Of a DNA stretch of 64,000 bases, positions 46,500-59,228 are shown piece by piece. The DNA is from Acarospora socialis (taxonomy: Eukaryota; Ascomycota; Lecanoromycetes; Acarosporales; Acarosporaceae). The translations under genes were made by a program, and so were the position numbers. How positions within the stretch are numbered: position 1 is the stretch's first letter; each line of letters starts with the position of its first letter. The notes under the pieces are model-generated. The model had not been told where the DNA came from and did not search any database. It saw only the letters and a program-made list of their open reading frames with translations. The stretch covers positions 1,302,001 to 1,366,000 of the forward strand of contig JAMYGW020000009.1 of the NCBI GenBank assembly GCA_025617375.2, read 5' to 3'.

Positions 46500-49400
46500 T
46501 AGTTTCTCAATCAGACTTATCTTTTTCTTCAAAAGAAAATAAGTAAAGCAAATACTGAGCTGACAGCACTCTCTGCAAAGATAGTTCATCTTTAAAAGAT
46601 TCTCAATCTTACTGATCATTATACATCAAAAAAGACTGACTGTCTTGCTGCTGAGCTTGATAGTGATAATGATGAAACAAAAAATGAAATTGATTCTTCT
46701 GACATGCAACAACTAATTAACTTTATGTCTTCATTCTTCTGAAATTCTATACTATTTTTTTCTCAAAATGTTGAAGTGTTCTTACACAGTTCTTGAGATT
46801 CTCTCTGAGTTTTCATGTGTTTTCTGAGATATTATATTCTTTTCATTTGATGAGATAGTGAATTTTCTCACTAATCATTCTCTTTTTTAAAATGTTCTCA
46901 ACTTTGTATTCTTTGTCAGATTCAATCAATGTCTCAGTTGTTTGAAGTGATATGAACTGATTGCAGTGTTGCAGCATGAATGCATGAAATATTGAGTGTA
47001 TTCTCATTTCTTTGAGTAAGTCTAGCTCATAACTTATTTTCTTTATGTTTCTTTTGATCTCAAACAGTTCTATGCTTCTACTGTTCAATTTTTTACTTTT
47101 TTTCTTTGTTTTGATATTGTCTGTTCAAAGATATACTCTTTTTTCTTTCTAAAATAGTTCTTCATGCACTTTGCTCATCTGTCTTTGAATTTTGCTCATC
47201 AGATCTCTGTGCAGTTTTTTTATCTGTGTGATATTCAGAATTGCTTTTTAACTCTGTGACTCATGTTTTTGTGAATCTCATCATATCTTTGAGTTATATT
47301 TATAGTTCACATAAAATGATGTCTCTTCTGTGATCTCATTTCTTGCATTGTTGTATGCAAATTACACTGTTGATAGCAGTTGCACTCAGTTGTTCTGATT
47401 TTTGTTGATATAGTGTTTCAAGTATGTTTTTACTGTCTGATTCATTCATTCACTTTATCTGTCTGTCTGTAAGTAATATGCTGTTAATATCTTATGTTTT
47501 ATCTTGAGCTCTGCTGTGAGCATTTTTCAGAATTTGCTTGTGAATAACTTGTCTCTGTTGATGATAAGCTTCTTTAATAGTCTGTGATTGTTAATCAATT
47601 TTTGTAGTATTGTGTATGTCAACACTGATGCTGTTGTGATTTCTCTGAATGAAATGAACATCATGTACTTGATTAATCTATTTACTATAGTCAATATGCT
47701 GTTGAATTTTATCTTTCATGCTGAATTCTTTGATGATGATAGTTTCATAATGAAGTTCATCATAACTGACTTTCATGATCTGTCTGACACATCAATTTGT
47801 GTTACTTCATCATATCATTTATCTTGTTGAATCTTATTTTATTGACATAAATCACATCTGACAATCATTTCAGTGATTCAGTTTCTAAAATCACTAATGT
47901 TGCATCTTCTTCACACAAGATTCTTAATGCATTTAACTTTTAAGTGTTCATGAACTTTGTCTTCATAATATTCTTGTATGAGTTCTTCATCTGTTAAGAA
48001 AGCATTCTCTATCTTGTACATTGTCATTAATTCTTTAATTAGAACTTCATTGTCATTTTCTCTCAGAATTTTGACATAAACTTGCTTCACTTCTTCATGA
48101 TTGAATCATCTGCTTAAAACATCTGCTTTATCATTTTTATTATTTTTCTTGTAATGAATCTGAAATTCAAAGTCTGCTAACAATTCAGTTCAGTGAATCT
48201 GTCTATGATTCAACTGCTTAATCATTGTGAAGTTTCTCAGATTCTTATGATTCATGTAGATCTGTATAGACTTTTTCATATTTACAAAATAAGATTTTCA
48301 CTCTTGCAGTGCTTTCACTATTGCAAGAAGTTTCTTATTATGAATCTCATATCTTTTCTTGAGTTCTGATAACTTTCTAAATTAAAATGCTATGAGTCTC
48401 TGAATTTTCTTTTTAATCTGATATAAGCATGCTTCAACTGCAAAGTCTGACACATTGATCTTCAATATCTTCTCACATGCTGTTTAAAGTATCATGAGAT
48501 GAGCTGTTTCACTGAGACTTTTCTTCAATACATTGAATACATGCTTCTGTTTCTTATCTCAATGTTATTTTTTATCTTTCTGCATTAAGTGAATGAGAGA
48601 TTCTGCTACTTGTGAGTAGTTTAATACAAACTTTCAATAGTAATTCACTAATTCTAGAAAGATCTGTACTTTCTTGATTCTTATGAGTGTAAATTATTGT
48701 TTTATTGTCACTGTCTTTGCTGAATTCTTCTTGATGCACTCAGATCAAATCACATATTCTAAGAACTTAATTTCTTAAGTTTCAAATCTGCTTTTTGATT
48801 CTTTCATATATAGTAATCTCTTTCTTAACTTCACTAGTATCTTTTTTACATGCTCTCTGTGCTCTGTGAGATTCTCTGAATAAATCAGTATGTTATTTAG
48901 ATATGTGATCACAAAGTCATCAAGATATTTTCTCAACATATTGTTAATAAGTCTCTGAAAGATAGTTGATGCATTTTTCAGCTCAAATAACATAATAATG
49001 TACTCATAATGTTTATATCTTGTTCTGAAAGCTGTCTTTCATTTTTTTTCTTCTTTCATTCTAATTTGATGATAGACATTTTTGAGATCTATGCTGATAA
49101 ATTATTTAGTTTAATCAAGTCAGTTCTGCAATTCTTCAATCAAGAGTAGCAAATAACTGTTCTGTTGAGTTATCTCATTCAGTTGTCAATAGTTGACATA
49201 TAGTTGCTTTTGATCATTTAATTTCAGTACAAACAGAATTGAATATTTCACTGATGACTTCAATAATCTTATGAATTCTCTTTTGAAATTCTTGTCAAGA
49301 TAATTTCTGACTTTCTTGAGTTGATTTTTGCTCATTGAGTATAACAGCATTCACTTAGATTGCTTTTCTTTCAACAGTGATATCTCATGATCTCATGATT

Positions 49401-51599
49401 TGTACTTCAGCAAACACATTTCTGACTGTTTCAGAATCTTGTATGTGTGCTTTGTTGTATATATTTCTTTTGTAACTCAGTCAATCTTGAAATTATAGTC
49501 TCTCAAATATGACATACTCAGTATGACATCATACTTCATGAAGTTCATGACATCAAGCATTATTTCTTGACATCTTTTTAAAATGTCAATTGTAATATAA
49601 GCTTAATTCATCACATCTTCATGACTTCTGTTCATCATCAGCACTCTTACTGAATACAGTGTTTTCATGATTTTTAGTCTTGTTTTTCAGATTAGCTTTC
49701 ATGAAATATAGTTGTTCAACACTTCAGAGTCAACTAAAGCATGTATTGTTTTTGATAGTCAATCATCTTGTTCAAACTTCATCTTTATCATGATCTTGTC
49801 TTTATGTCATTCATGAGACTTTAGCAGCTTCTTGCTCTCTAGTTTCATCAAGAAAGCTTGTAGTTTTTTGACATTTCTGCATTCTCATGTACTCTTCTTT
49901 ATAGATTCTGAAATCATCATGATTTTTGTTCAGTGAGCATCAAATTTATGTGTTTCTTACTTTTATTTTCAACATATCATTCATGATGTATTTTCAAATC
50001 ATATCTATCATATTCTTTCTGCAACAGATTTCAAAGTGCTTTCACTTTGCATAGAAATTTTAATGAAATATAATCTTCTCAGAAGATTCATAGTTCTTTG
50101 TTTTCAGTCTTTACTTCTAGAGATAAGCTTATATCAAGCTTGAATTCTTCTCTGACTGCTGATTGAAATGTCTTGAATGAGAGTTTCAGATGATTTTTAA
50201 TGATTTTTTGTGCTCATTTTATGACTTTCTTGATCATTTAATCAATGTCTTGTGTCTCATTTTGTTCTTGTTTCAAAACAGCAATTTCTTCTTCTAAATC
50301 TTGTTTCTTCTGCTGAAGTATTTCTTTTTTTAACACTCTGCATTGATTCTCTGAGTATTTATATCTTGACTTGAGTTTTTGATTGACTTTTCATTCATTA
50401 ACTTCTTCTTAATTTGTGTTCAAATTCAAGACAATTCAAATGCTATCACTGTAGTCTTTTTCTATTTGAAAATCACAAGTATCAATCTTTTCAATCTCAG
50501 TCTCTAGAACACATAGTTCTTTCTTCACAGTGTTGTCTGATCTGAGTCATTCTGTAATATTGTAAGTTTCTTGTTTCTGACATGACTTTTTCAAATAATA
50601 TTCAGCTTCATTCTTGCTACTTATGTGTGTTCAACACATGTCATCATAGCAAGCTGTTCAGCTAAGATCATCATGCACTACTTTTCTAGTTGTAATTACA
50701 GTTTTCTTTCTTTCTTTTTTGAACTTTCTACAGTTTCTTGCAAGATGTTCAACATTATTGCAGTTATAGCATTTCTGCATCTCTTGATTTCTTGAAGACT
50801 TTTTTCTTGAGAATTATTTTTTTTCTTGTGATGCTTTTTTCAATCATTGTACTGAAGATCAATCTCACTCTGTCATGTCAAGATTCATGAAATTCAAGTA
50901 TAATCATCTTTGATTTTCTCAGTTAGCTCTGACTGTTCATTTCTGATGTCAGTAGTTTTTTCTTTTTATTTGTCATTCTCACTGACAGTCATCTATCATA
51001 ATCATTTTGTTAATTAGCTCTTGCAAATCATCTGATCTGTCACTTCATGTGATTTTGTTCTTGATAGATTCTTTCAAGTTTCAATAGTAAGCTGATGCTA
51101 ATTGATTTGAGTTTCATTGTGTAAGTGCTGCAATTCACTGAAACTCTGTCACATACTTAACTGTGAATTCTTCTTGTCATAACATGTGAATTTTTTGTTC
51201 TGCTGCACATTTCTCATCTACTATCTTAAAGATTTTTTTCAGCTCATCTTTGAACTACATTCAGTTCTCAATGCAAGATGTGTTTCACTCTTAATTGAGC
51301 ACACTTTTTGAACTACATTCAGTTCTCAATGCAAGATGTGTTTCACTCTTAATTGAGCACACTTTTAATCATAAACTTGTTGAGCTGAAGTTCAATTCAG
51401 TCAAATGTTGTGTTCTTTAGATAGAATGTTGCAAACAAGACTCTGTCAATGTTGTTATGAAACTTTTTCTGATTGAAGTCAACATACAGATTAAGTTGAG
51501 CAAGAAATTATCTCAGATTTCATCAATCATTCATAAAGTTCTTCAATATCTTGACTTTGAATACTTCAGAGTCAACATTAATCATCTTTATTGATTTGA

Positions 51600-51683
51600 T
51601 GTTATGATCAAGTCAGAATGAGCTTAAAGCAGACTGATGCATGCACATGAAAGACATATATTCAAGAAATGTCTAAACAGCAG
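51600..51683 (+). mobile_element. Start of LTR element D (forward), cut by element B
   Basis: TGTTATGATC at 51600 looks like an LTR start interrupting the gag-like region of element C. It runs 84 bp to the AGCAG target site of element B and resumes at 63934 after B. The visible part resembles the family B LTR in opposite orientation. The rest of D lies outside the window. Confidence 0.55.
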
Positions 51684-52028
51684 TGTAACATTTTGATCTG
51701 AGATTTCTTGAGTATGTAGAACTAAGAGTTTGTGCTTGTTGATATAACAGTTGGTCTGAAATGGTTTTGATCTTTAACTCTTAGATAGTTACTTAAGTTA
51801 AACATGATTGTTTTCATAAGAAAAACAACTCTACTATATAGATTGCACTTGATGTCTCTGCATTGAGCACTCTTGATGTTGAGAAATTGAGTTCTTGACT
51901 TGTCTGCTCATCATCAAGTCATTATGCTGTCATGTGACTGCTGTCTAGCAGTCTTTCTCATGCACACTTTGAGTGAATCTTTAATCATAAATTCACAAGT
52001 TTCTTTCTTTTCTGATATGATCATAACA
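51684..52028 (-). repeat. 3' LTR of gypsy B (left)
   Basis: 345 bp, reverse orientation, preceded by AGCAG. Confidence 0.85.
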
Positions 52029-52093
52029 TTATTTTTTTTCTTCAGGTGCTAGTTCTCTAGGGTTTATTTAAGTGAGAGTATATAACAAATTCA

Positions 52094-52288
52094 TTGTCAG
52101 CAATGATGCTTCCTAAAAATTTCAATTGTCTAAGAATTGCAAAGAAAATTCAACTCAGTGATAGTCTCACCATGTTTTCTTGTGAATTCTGTACTGCTTG
52201 TGATCTCAATTGCTTTGTCATGGTCAGTGAAAGATCAAAATGTGATAAGTGTACTCATCACAATTGCTCATACATTGCAGTATCATGA
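52094..52288 (+). other. Antisense reading frame of gypsy B with CxxC motif
   Basis: 64 codons opposite to pol: CLRIAKKIQLSDSLTMFSCEFCTACDLNCF followed by CDKCTHH (the first segment spans about 30 residues; only its key Cys pairs matter: CEFC, CTAC, CDKC). Same position as the frames in A1, A2 and C. Part of a fossil element. Confidence 0.55.
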
Positions 52289-53158
52289 AAGTCTCTCAAC
52301 AGAACTTGTCTTTTTCTTCATAAGAAAATAAGTGATGCAAATGTGATTCTTGATGTTCTTGCTGTCAAGATGGTGTGTCTTCAAAAGACTTTGAATCAAA
52401 TGAATTGTCATGCTACACAGAAGACTGACTGTCTTGCTGCTGAACTTAATAGTGATAATGATGAGACTGAGAATGAAAATTCTCAAACAATATCATAACT
52501 TGTTAACTTGATGTTGTCATTCTTCTGAGCTAATGTTGACTTCTTTTCTCAAAATGTTAAAGTGTTCTCACACAGTTCTTGAGATTCTCTTTGGGTTCTC
52601 AGATATTCTCTGAGATATTATAATCTTTTCATTTGATGAGATAGTGAACTTTTTCATTAATTATTTTCTTTTCTAGAATGTTCTCAACTTTGTATTCTTC
52701 ATTGAGTTTGACAGACATTTTGTTGATTTGAAGTGATATGAACTGGTTGCAGTGCTGTAGCATGAATGCATGAAATATCAAGTGTATTCTCATTTTCTTG
52801 AGTAAGTCTAGCTCATAGCTTAATTCCTTGATGTTTCATATGATTCTAAATGATTCAATGCTTTTGTTCTTTAGCTTCTTGCTTTTTCTCTTTGTCTGTA
52901 TGTTGTTCATTCTTAAATATACTCTTTCTTCTTCTTTGAATGATTTTGTCTCTGTTGTTCATTTTATCTGCTGTTTAATTCATTTTGTTAGATCTTAATG
53001 CAGTCTTTTCATCTGTGTGATGTTCAAAATCACTTTTTGACTTCATGATTCATGTTTCTTTGAATCTCACCATATCTTCAGATCATAGTCATAGTTCATA
53101 TAGAAAGATGTTTCTTCTGTGATTTTGTTTCTTGTGTTGTTGTATGTGAACTGTGCTG

Positions 53159-53475
53159 TGTTACAACCATATCTCAAGAAAAGTAGCATAACAAAAGCTA
53201 CATCTGAAGCAGACATAGTTCTGGGCATGAAATGACAGAATGTCAGACATTTTCTTGTGAGCATGTGTCAAAAAGCACATCAGAACACTGAAATGCTGAG
53301 TGTGTCAGTGTGTTTATTTCTATATAGTAGAGTTGATTCTCTTATGAAATCAATTGTGTTCAACTCATCTAGTTATGCAATAACAAGCTACTGTTTATCT
53401 AAAATCTTTGAATTCTTATATCAAGAAGCATAAACTCTAGCTCTATAATCAAGAAATCTCAGTTGAAACATAACA
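53159..53475 (+). repeat. 5' LTR of gypsy A2
   Basis: 317 bp, TGTTACAACC to ACATAACA, preceded by TGCTG. Confidence 0.9.
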
Positions 53476-56400
53476 CTTTGAACACTCTCATGATATAAGA
53501 ATGTCATTCAAAGAGTCAATCTCAGATGATGTGTTGCAGAGTATTGAATCAATAAAGACAGTTAGTGTCAATTCAGAAGTACTCAAAGTCAAGACATCAG
53601 AGAACTTTATGAGAAATCAATGAAATCTGAGACAATTTCTTGCTCAACTAGACCTGTACATTGAATTCAACATGAAGAAGTTTTCAAGCAATATCAACAG
53701 AGTCTTGTTCACAATATTCTACCTGAAGAACACAGCATTTGACTGAGTTAAACTCAAGCTCAGAGAGTTTCTGACCATGAGTCTGAGAAAGAAAGAAGCA
53801 AACATCTCATATATCAGTCACTGAGAATGGTTCAAGAAAGAACTTAGAGTAATCTTTGAGATAATGAATGAGAAATGTGCAGCAGAACAAAAGATTCACA
53901 TGTTATGACAAGAAGAATTTGCAGTCAAGTATGTGACAGAGTTTCAACAACTTGCAGCACTCATGCAATGAAACACAAATCAGTTAACATTGACATACTA
54001 TTGAGACTTGAAGAAGTCTATCAAGAATGAAATTACATGAGACAAGAGATCTGATGACTTACAAGAGCTTATTAATCAAACAATTATGATAGACAGTCAT
54101 CAATGAAAACACCAGATAAAAAGAAAGAACTACTGACAACAGAAATGAATGAGTAAGTCTCAGAGAAAAAATCAAAGATGATCATACTTGAACTCTATGA
54201 ACCTCAATGTGATCAAGAAGTGTCATCAAAAGTCATAAAAAGCTAGACAAGCAGAGTCTGAATGCCAGACAGAGCAATTCAATAAGTCTCAAATAACACT
54301 GTGAAATGAGATGCAAACATGTTATAACTGTGAAAAACCCAGACACCTCACCCAAGAGTGCAACAGATCTTGAATGAAGAGAAAGAATATTGCAGTGATA
54401 ATGATCAAAACAAAAATGAAGAAACTCAGCATAGTGCATAATGTTCTGAGTTGAACAGCCTGTTATGATGATATGTGCTGAGCACATATGAGTGCAAAGA
54501 ACAAAGTTGAATGATACTCACAGAGACTGCACAAAGACACAAGAAGTAGGTACAACATGATGAGTCAATCAATCTACAAGAAAGAATTAGCTATTCTTAT
54601 CAAGAAAAATGTTCTTGATGACAAGATCAAAGAAATCAATACTCAAGAAACTCAGATGAAAGAGAACTACAGTGATAGCATCTGACAAGCACTGAATTTG
54701 AATGCAGATCAGAAAGAAATCAACAAATGAGAAGTCAATATGAGACTGAAGACAGCATACCAGCACTCTGAGAATCAATACTGAGCACTGAAGAAAGAAA
54801 AACTTCAATTCAAGAAACAAGAGCTTGAGCAAGAAATACAAGCTCAGAAACAGAAAGCACAACACAAAAATGTGAAAAAGCAAGAGATATATGATCAGCT
54901 AGAGAAGCTGACAACAGCTGTTAAAGACAAATGTTTCAGCAGTGATCACACAGTATTATCTAAATCTCTTGTTTGAAAAACAAAGAGTCACAAGATTGAG
55001 ATACACTTACCTGAAGAATATATCATGCAGAATGAAGATAGATGAATCTTCAGCAAAGAATATATATCATCTGAATTTCTGCAAAGAGTAAGAGTCTTTG
55101 AGAGTCAGTTGCAGATAAAGTACAATCAGTATGAATCTCAACTACATTCAGAAAGATGCATTGAACAGTACAGTCTAGAGTATGCAAATCTTATGGTTAA
55201 AAGAGAACTCAGATGATTTCAAGAACTTTGAAGATGAGTTGAATGATTAAGTGAGTCAAAAAATGAAAAGCTTTCTCAACAAGACTAGAGAAAAAGAAGC
55301 TAGTGATGTCTCAAAGACAAAACAATGATCATAGAATATGAACCAAGATCATGATCAACAGACATCAGATTAACACATTGGTGAATTTTGAAGCAGATGA
55401 TAACATCATAAGTCAATGAATAGTCAACATGTTAAAACTAGTGACACAGCAAGCACACTGTTCATTCAACATATGAATGATGAACAGAGTCATAGAAAGA
55501 ATCAATGAGAAAATCTGTGTGAAGATCTCAATTCTTGAAAATCTGCAAGAAATAACATTTGACATTATGAACTCAATCAGATACAATGCAATACTAGAAA
55601 TGTCTTGATTGTGTAGAAGAAATTCAAGAATCAATTGAGTTACAAAAGAAATATGCACAGTTAAGAACACATATGAGATTTCTGAACAATCAGAAATGAG
55701 CTTATTGAAGTATAAGTCATGAAATCACAAAATACCACTATTGAACAGAAAGCAACCTAAGTGAATGTCATTATACTCAATGAGCAAAGAACAACTCAAG
55801 AAAGTTAGAACTTATCTTGACAAGAATTTAAAGAGAGAATTCATAAAATCATCAAAGTCATCAGCAGAATACCTGATTCTGTTCATACTCAAGAAAGATG
55901 ACAAGAAATGACTATGTGTTGATTACAGACAACTCAACAAGATAACTCATCAAGATAGTTATTTTCTACCACTGATAGAAGAGTTGCAGAACTGATTAGA
56001 CAAGACTAAGTGGTTTACAAGCTTAAATCTTAAGAATGCCTACTATCAGATTAGAATGAAGAAAGATGAAGAATGAAAAATGACATTCTGAATGAGATAT
56101 GAACATTATGAGTATACTGTTATGTCATTTGAGCTAAAAAATGCATCAGTCACCTTTCAGAGATTGATCAATGATATATTGAGAGAATATCTCAATGATT
56201 TTGTGATCACATACCTCAATAACATTCTGATATACTCAGAAAACCTTGAAGAGCACTGAGAGCATGTGTGAAAGATCTTGATGAAACTCAATGAGAGAGT
56301 CTTGTACATGAAAAAGTCAAAAAGCAGGTTCAAGATCAAGAAAATTGAGTTTCTAGACTATGTGATTTGATCTGAACAGATCAAGAAGAATTCAAAAAAG

Positions 56401-58645
56401 ATAAAAGCAGTCAGAAACTGACTGACACTGAGAAGAATCAAGAAAGTACAAGTCTTTCTAGAATTGACAAACTATTATTGAAAGTTTGTACCAAACTATG
56501 CAAGAATTGCAGAACTGTTAATGCATTTGACACACAAGAGCAAAAAATGACATTGGGATAAAGAACAGAAAGACACATTTCATGTATTAAAGAAAAGTCT
56601 TAGTGAGATAGCACACCTGAGAATACTCAATTTAGCATGCAAGAAAACACTGAAAACTAATGCTTCAGATTTCACAGTAGAAGCATGTCTATATCAGATT
56701 GAGAATGAGCAACAAAGACTCATAGCATATCAATTTAGAAAGTTATCAGAACTCAAGAAAAGATATGAGGTTCATGACAAGAAACTTCTTGCAATAGTGA
56801 AAGCACTGCAAGATTGAAGATCTTATCTTGCAGAAATAGACAAGTCAATTCAGATCTACACAGATCACAAGAATCTGAGAAACTTCACAACAACAAAGCA
56901 ACTCAACCAACAACAGATTCATTGAACAGAGCAGTTGGCAGACTATGAATTTCAGATTCATTACAAGAAGAATAATGAGAATAATGAAGCAGATGTCTTG
57001 AGCAGACAACTCAATCATGAGAGTGTACAGATGGTACACATCAAAATTCTGAGTGAAGACAATGATGAAATTCTCATGAAGAGCTTGACAGCAATGTACA
57101 AGATGAAGCAAGCTTTCTTAACAGATAAAGAACTCATCAAGATATGTCACTACAGCAGAACTGAAGAACATCTGAAAGTTAAATACACAGAAGATCTAGT
57201 GCAGAGAAAACACAATGTTAACAATTTTAGAAATTGAATCATCAAGATGATTGCTGTGTGTGATTCATGTCAAAGAAATAGAATCAACTGAGATAGACAA
57301 TACAACAGAGTAACACAACTGAACACACCAAACACATCATGAAAGTCAGTTACCATGAACTTCATTATGAAGCTATCACTGTTGAAGAATTTGGCATGAG
57401 AGATAAGATTCAATAGCATATTGACCATAGTGAATAGATTGATCAAGTACACAATGTTCATTTCATTCAAAGAGACTGCAACAGCACCAATATTGACATA
57501 TACAATACTAAGAGAATTGATTAGCAATCACAAACTATCAAAGAAGTTTATCACTGACAGAGACAAGCTGTTTATGAGCAAGTTCTGAAAAATGCTCACA
57601 GCAGAACTCAGAATAAAACACAAGATGTTAACAGCATATCACTCACAGATGAATGAGCAAAGTGAATGAATGAATCAAACAGTGAAGACATACTTGAAAC
57701 ACTATGTCAACAAGAATCAGAATGACTGAGTATGACTGTTGTCAACAGCACAGTTTGCATACAACAACACAAAAAACAAAACTACAGAAGAAACACCTTT
57801 CTATGTGAACTATGACTACAACTCAGAGATATGGTGAGATCTCAAAGAACACAGATCATGAAGTCAAAAAGTGATTTTGAACATCACACAAATAAAGAAA
57901 CTGCATCAAGATCTGATGAAACAGATCAGACAGCAGACAGAATGAACAATAGAGACAAAATCATTTGAAGAAGAAGAAAAGATATATCTAAGAATGAACA
58001 ACATACAGACAAAGAAAAAAAGCAAGAAGCTGAAGAATAAAAGCATTGAATCATTCAAGATCACACAAAACATCAAGAAGTTAAGCTATGAGCTAGACTT
58101 ACCCAAAGAGATGAGAATACATTCAGTATTTCATGCATTCATGCTACAGCATTGCAACCAGTTCATATCACTTCAAACCACTGAAATGCTCATCAAACCC
58201 AATAAAGAATACAAAGTTAAGAACATTCTAAAGAAGAGAATGATTAGCAGAAAAGCTCACTATCTCATTAAGTGAAAAGATTACAATATCTCAGAGAATA
58301 TCTGAGAATCAGAAGAAAATCTCAAGAACTGTGTGAGAACACTTCAACATTTTGAGAAAAGAGATCAAGATTAGATCAGAAGGATGAAGACATTGTGTTC
58401 ATAAGTTGTGACATTGATTGAGAATTTTCATTCTCTGTTTCATCATTATCATCTGCAAGCTCTTCAGTGAGACACTTTGCTTTTGTGTTGATTTGAGCTT
58501 TGAACTGTTTCAAGATTTTTCACAATCTAGTGATTTTGACTAAAAGCACAAAGAGTTGCTCATCAAGAGCCAGAGAGAGCTCATTCTCAGTCTTTAAACA
58601 AACAGACTCTAAGAAGTCAAGAAAGAGACTGATGCAGAAATGACC

Positions 58646-58834
58646 TCAATGCACACACTCAGCACACTTTGCAGACTTCAAGAAGTTGAATGATGCTGAA
58701 GAATTGAGAGACATCACAATACAAGAGAGACTGATGTTAAGACAGTGATCACAAGAAACAAGTGCAGGATTTTCTTTACAAAAGATGGTATCAGCAAGAC
58801 AAAGGTGATTTTTGAATTTCAGATGCATCATCAA
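58646..58834 (-). other. Antisense reading frame of gypsy A2
   Basis: 62 codons open, opposite to pol: a FKNHLCLADTIF segment, then NPALVSCDHC and CAECVH, matching the frame at 32064-32522 in A1. Part of a fossil element. Confidence 0.55.
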
Positions 58835-58911
58835 AGATTGATGAATGAATGCAGATAAATACTCTCACTTAAATAGATTCTAGAGAACTAGTGTCTGAAG
58901 AGAAGAAATGA

Positions 58912-59228
58912 TGTTACAGTCATATTTCAAGAGAAGTAGCATAACAGAAGCTACATCTGAAGCAGGTGTAGTTCTGAGCATGAAATGATGAAACATCAGG
59001 CATTTTCTCATGAGCATGTGTCAAAGAACACATCAGAACACTGAAATGTTGAGCATGTCAGTGTGTCTATTTCTATATAGTAGAGTCAATTTTCTTATGA
59101 AATTGATTGTGTTCAACTCATCTAGTTACACAATAACAAGCTACTGTTTACCTAGAACCTTTGAACTCTTATATCAAGAAGCATAAACTCTAGCCCTATA
59201 ATCAAGAAATCTCAGTTGAAACATAACA
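58912..59228 (+). repeat. 3' LTR of gypsy A2
   Basis: 317 bp, TGTTACAGTC to ACATAACA, followed by TGCTG. Confidence 0.9.

Larger units (their letters stand above)
45931..51599 (-). mobile_element. Ty3/gypsy chromovirus element C (reverse orientation, left part)
   Basis: Begins with a 299-bp LTR (45931-46229, TGTTACATC...ATAACA). Reading right, the order is reversed: antisense frame (46.3-46.7), chromodomain (47.09-46.85), integrase (47.2-48.0), RNase H (48.2-48.5), reverse transcriptase (48.7-49.3) and gag-like region (50.2-51.6). It is interrupted at 51599 by element D, and its own 5' LTR is not in the window. Broken by very many changes, and among the older gypsy insertions of the stack. 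Confidence 0.8.
53159..59228 (+). mobile_element. Ty3/gypsy chromovirus, family A copy 2 (A2), nested in element B
   Basis: 317-bp LTRs (53159-53475 and 58912-59228) flanked by TGCTG duplications (53154-53158, 59229-59233). Total 6,070 bp, essentially the length of A1 without its inner insertion. Order: gag-like (53.5-55.0), protease region (55.4-55.7), reverse transcriptase (55.85-56.35), RNase H (56.65-56.95), integrase (57.1-57.9), chromodomain (58.15-58.3), antisense frame (58.4-58.83) and 3' LTR. Structurally complete but broken by very many changes. It is the youngest layer of the right-hand stack. Confidence 0.92.
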
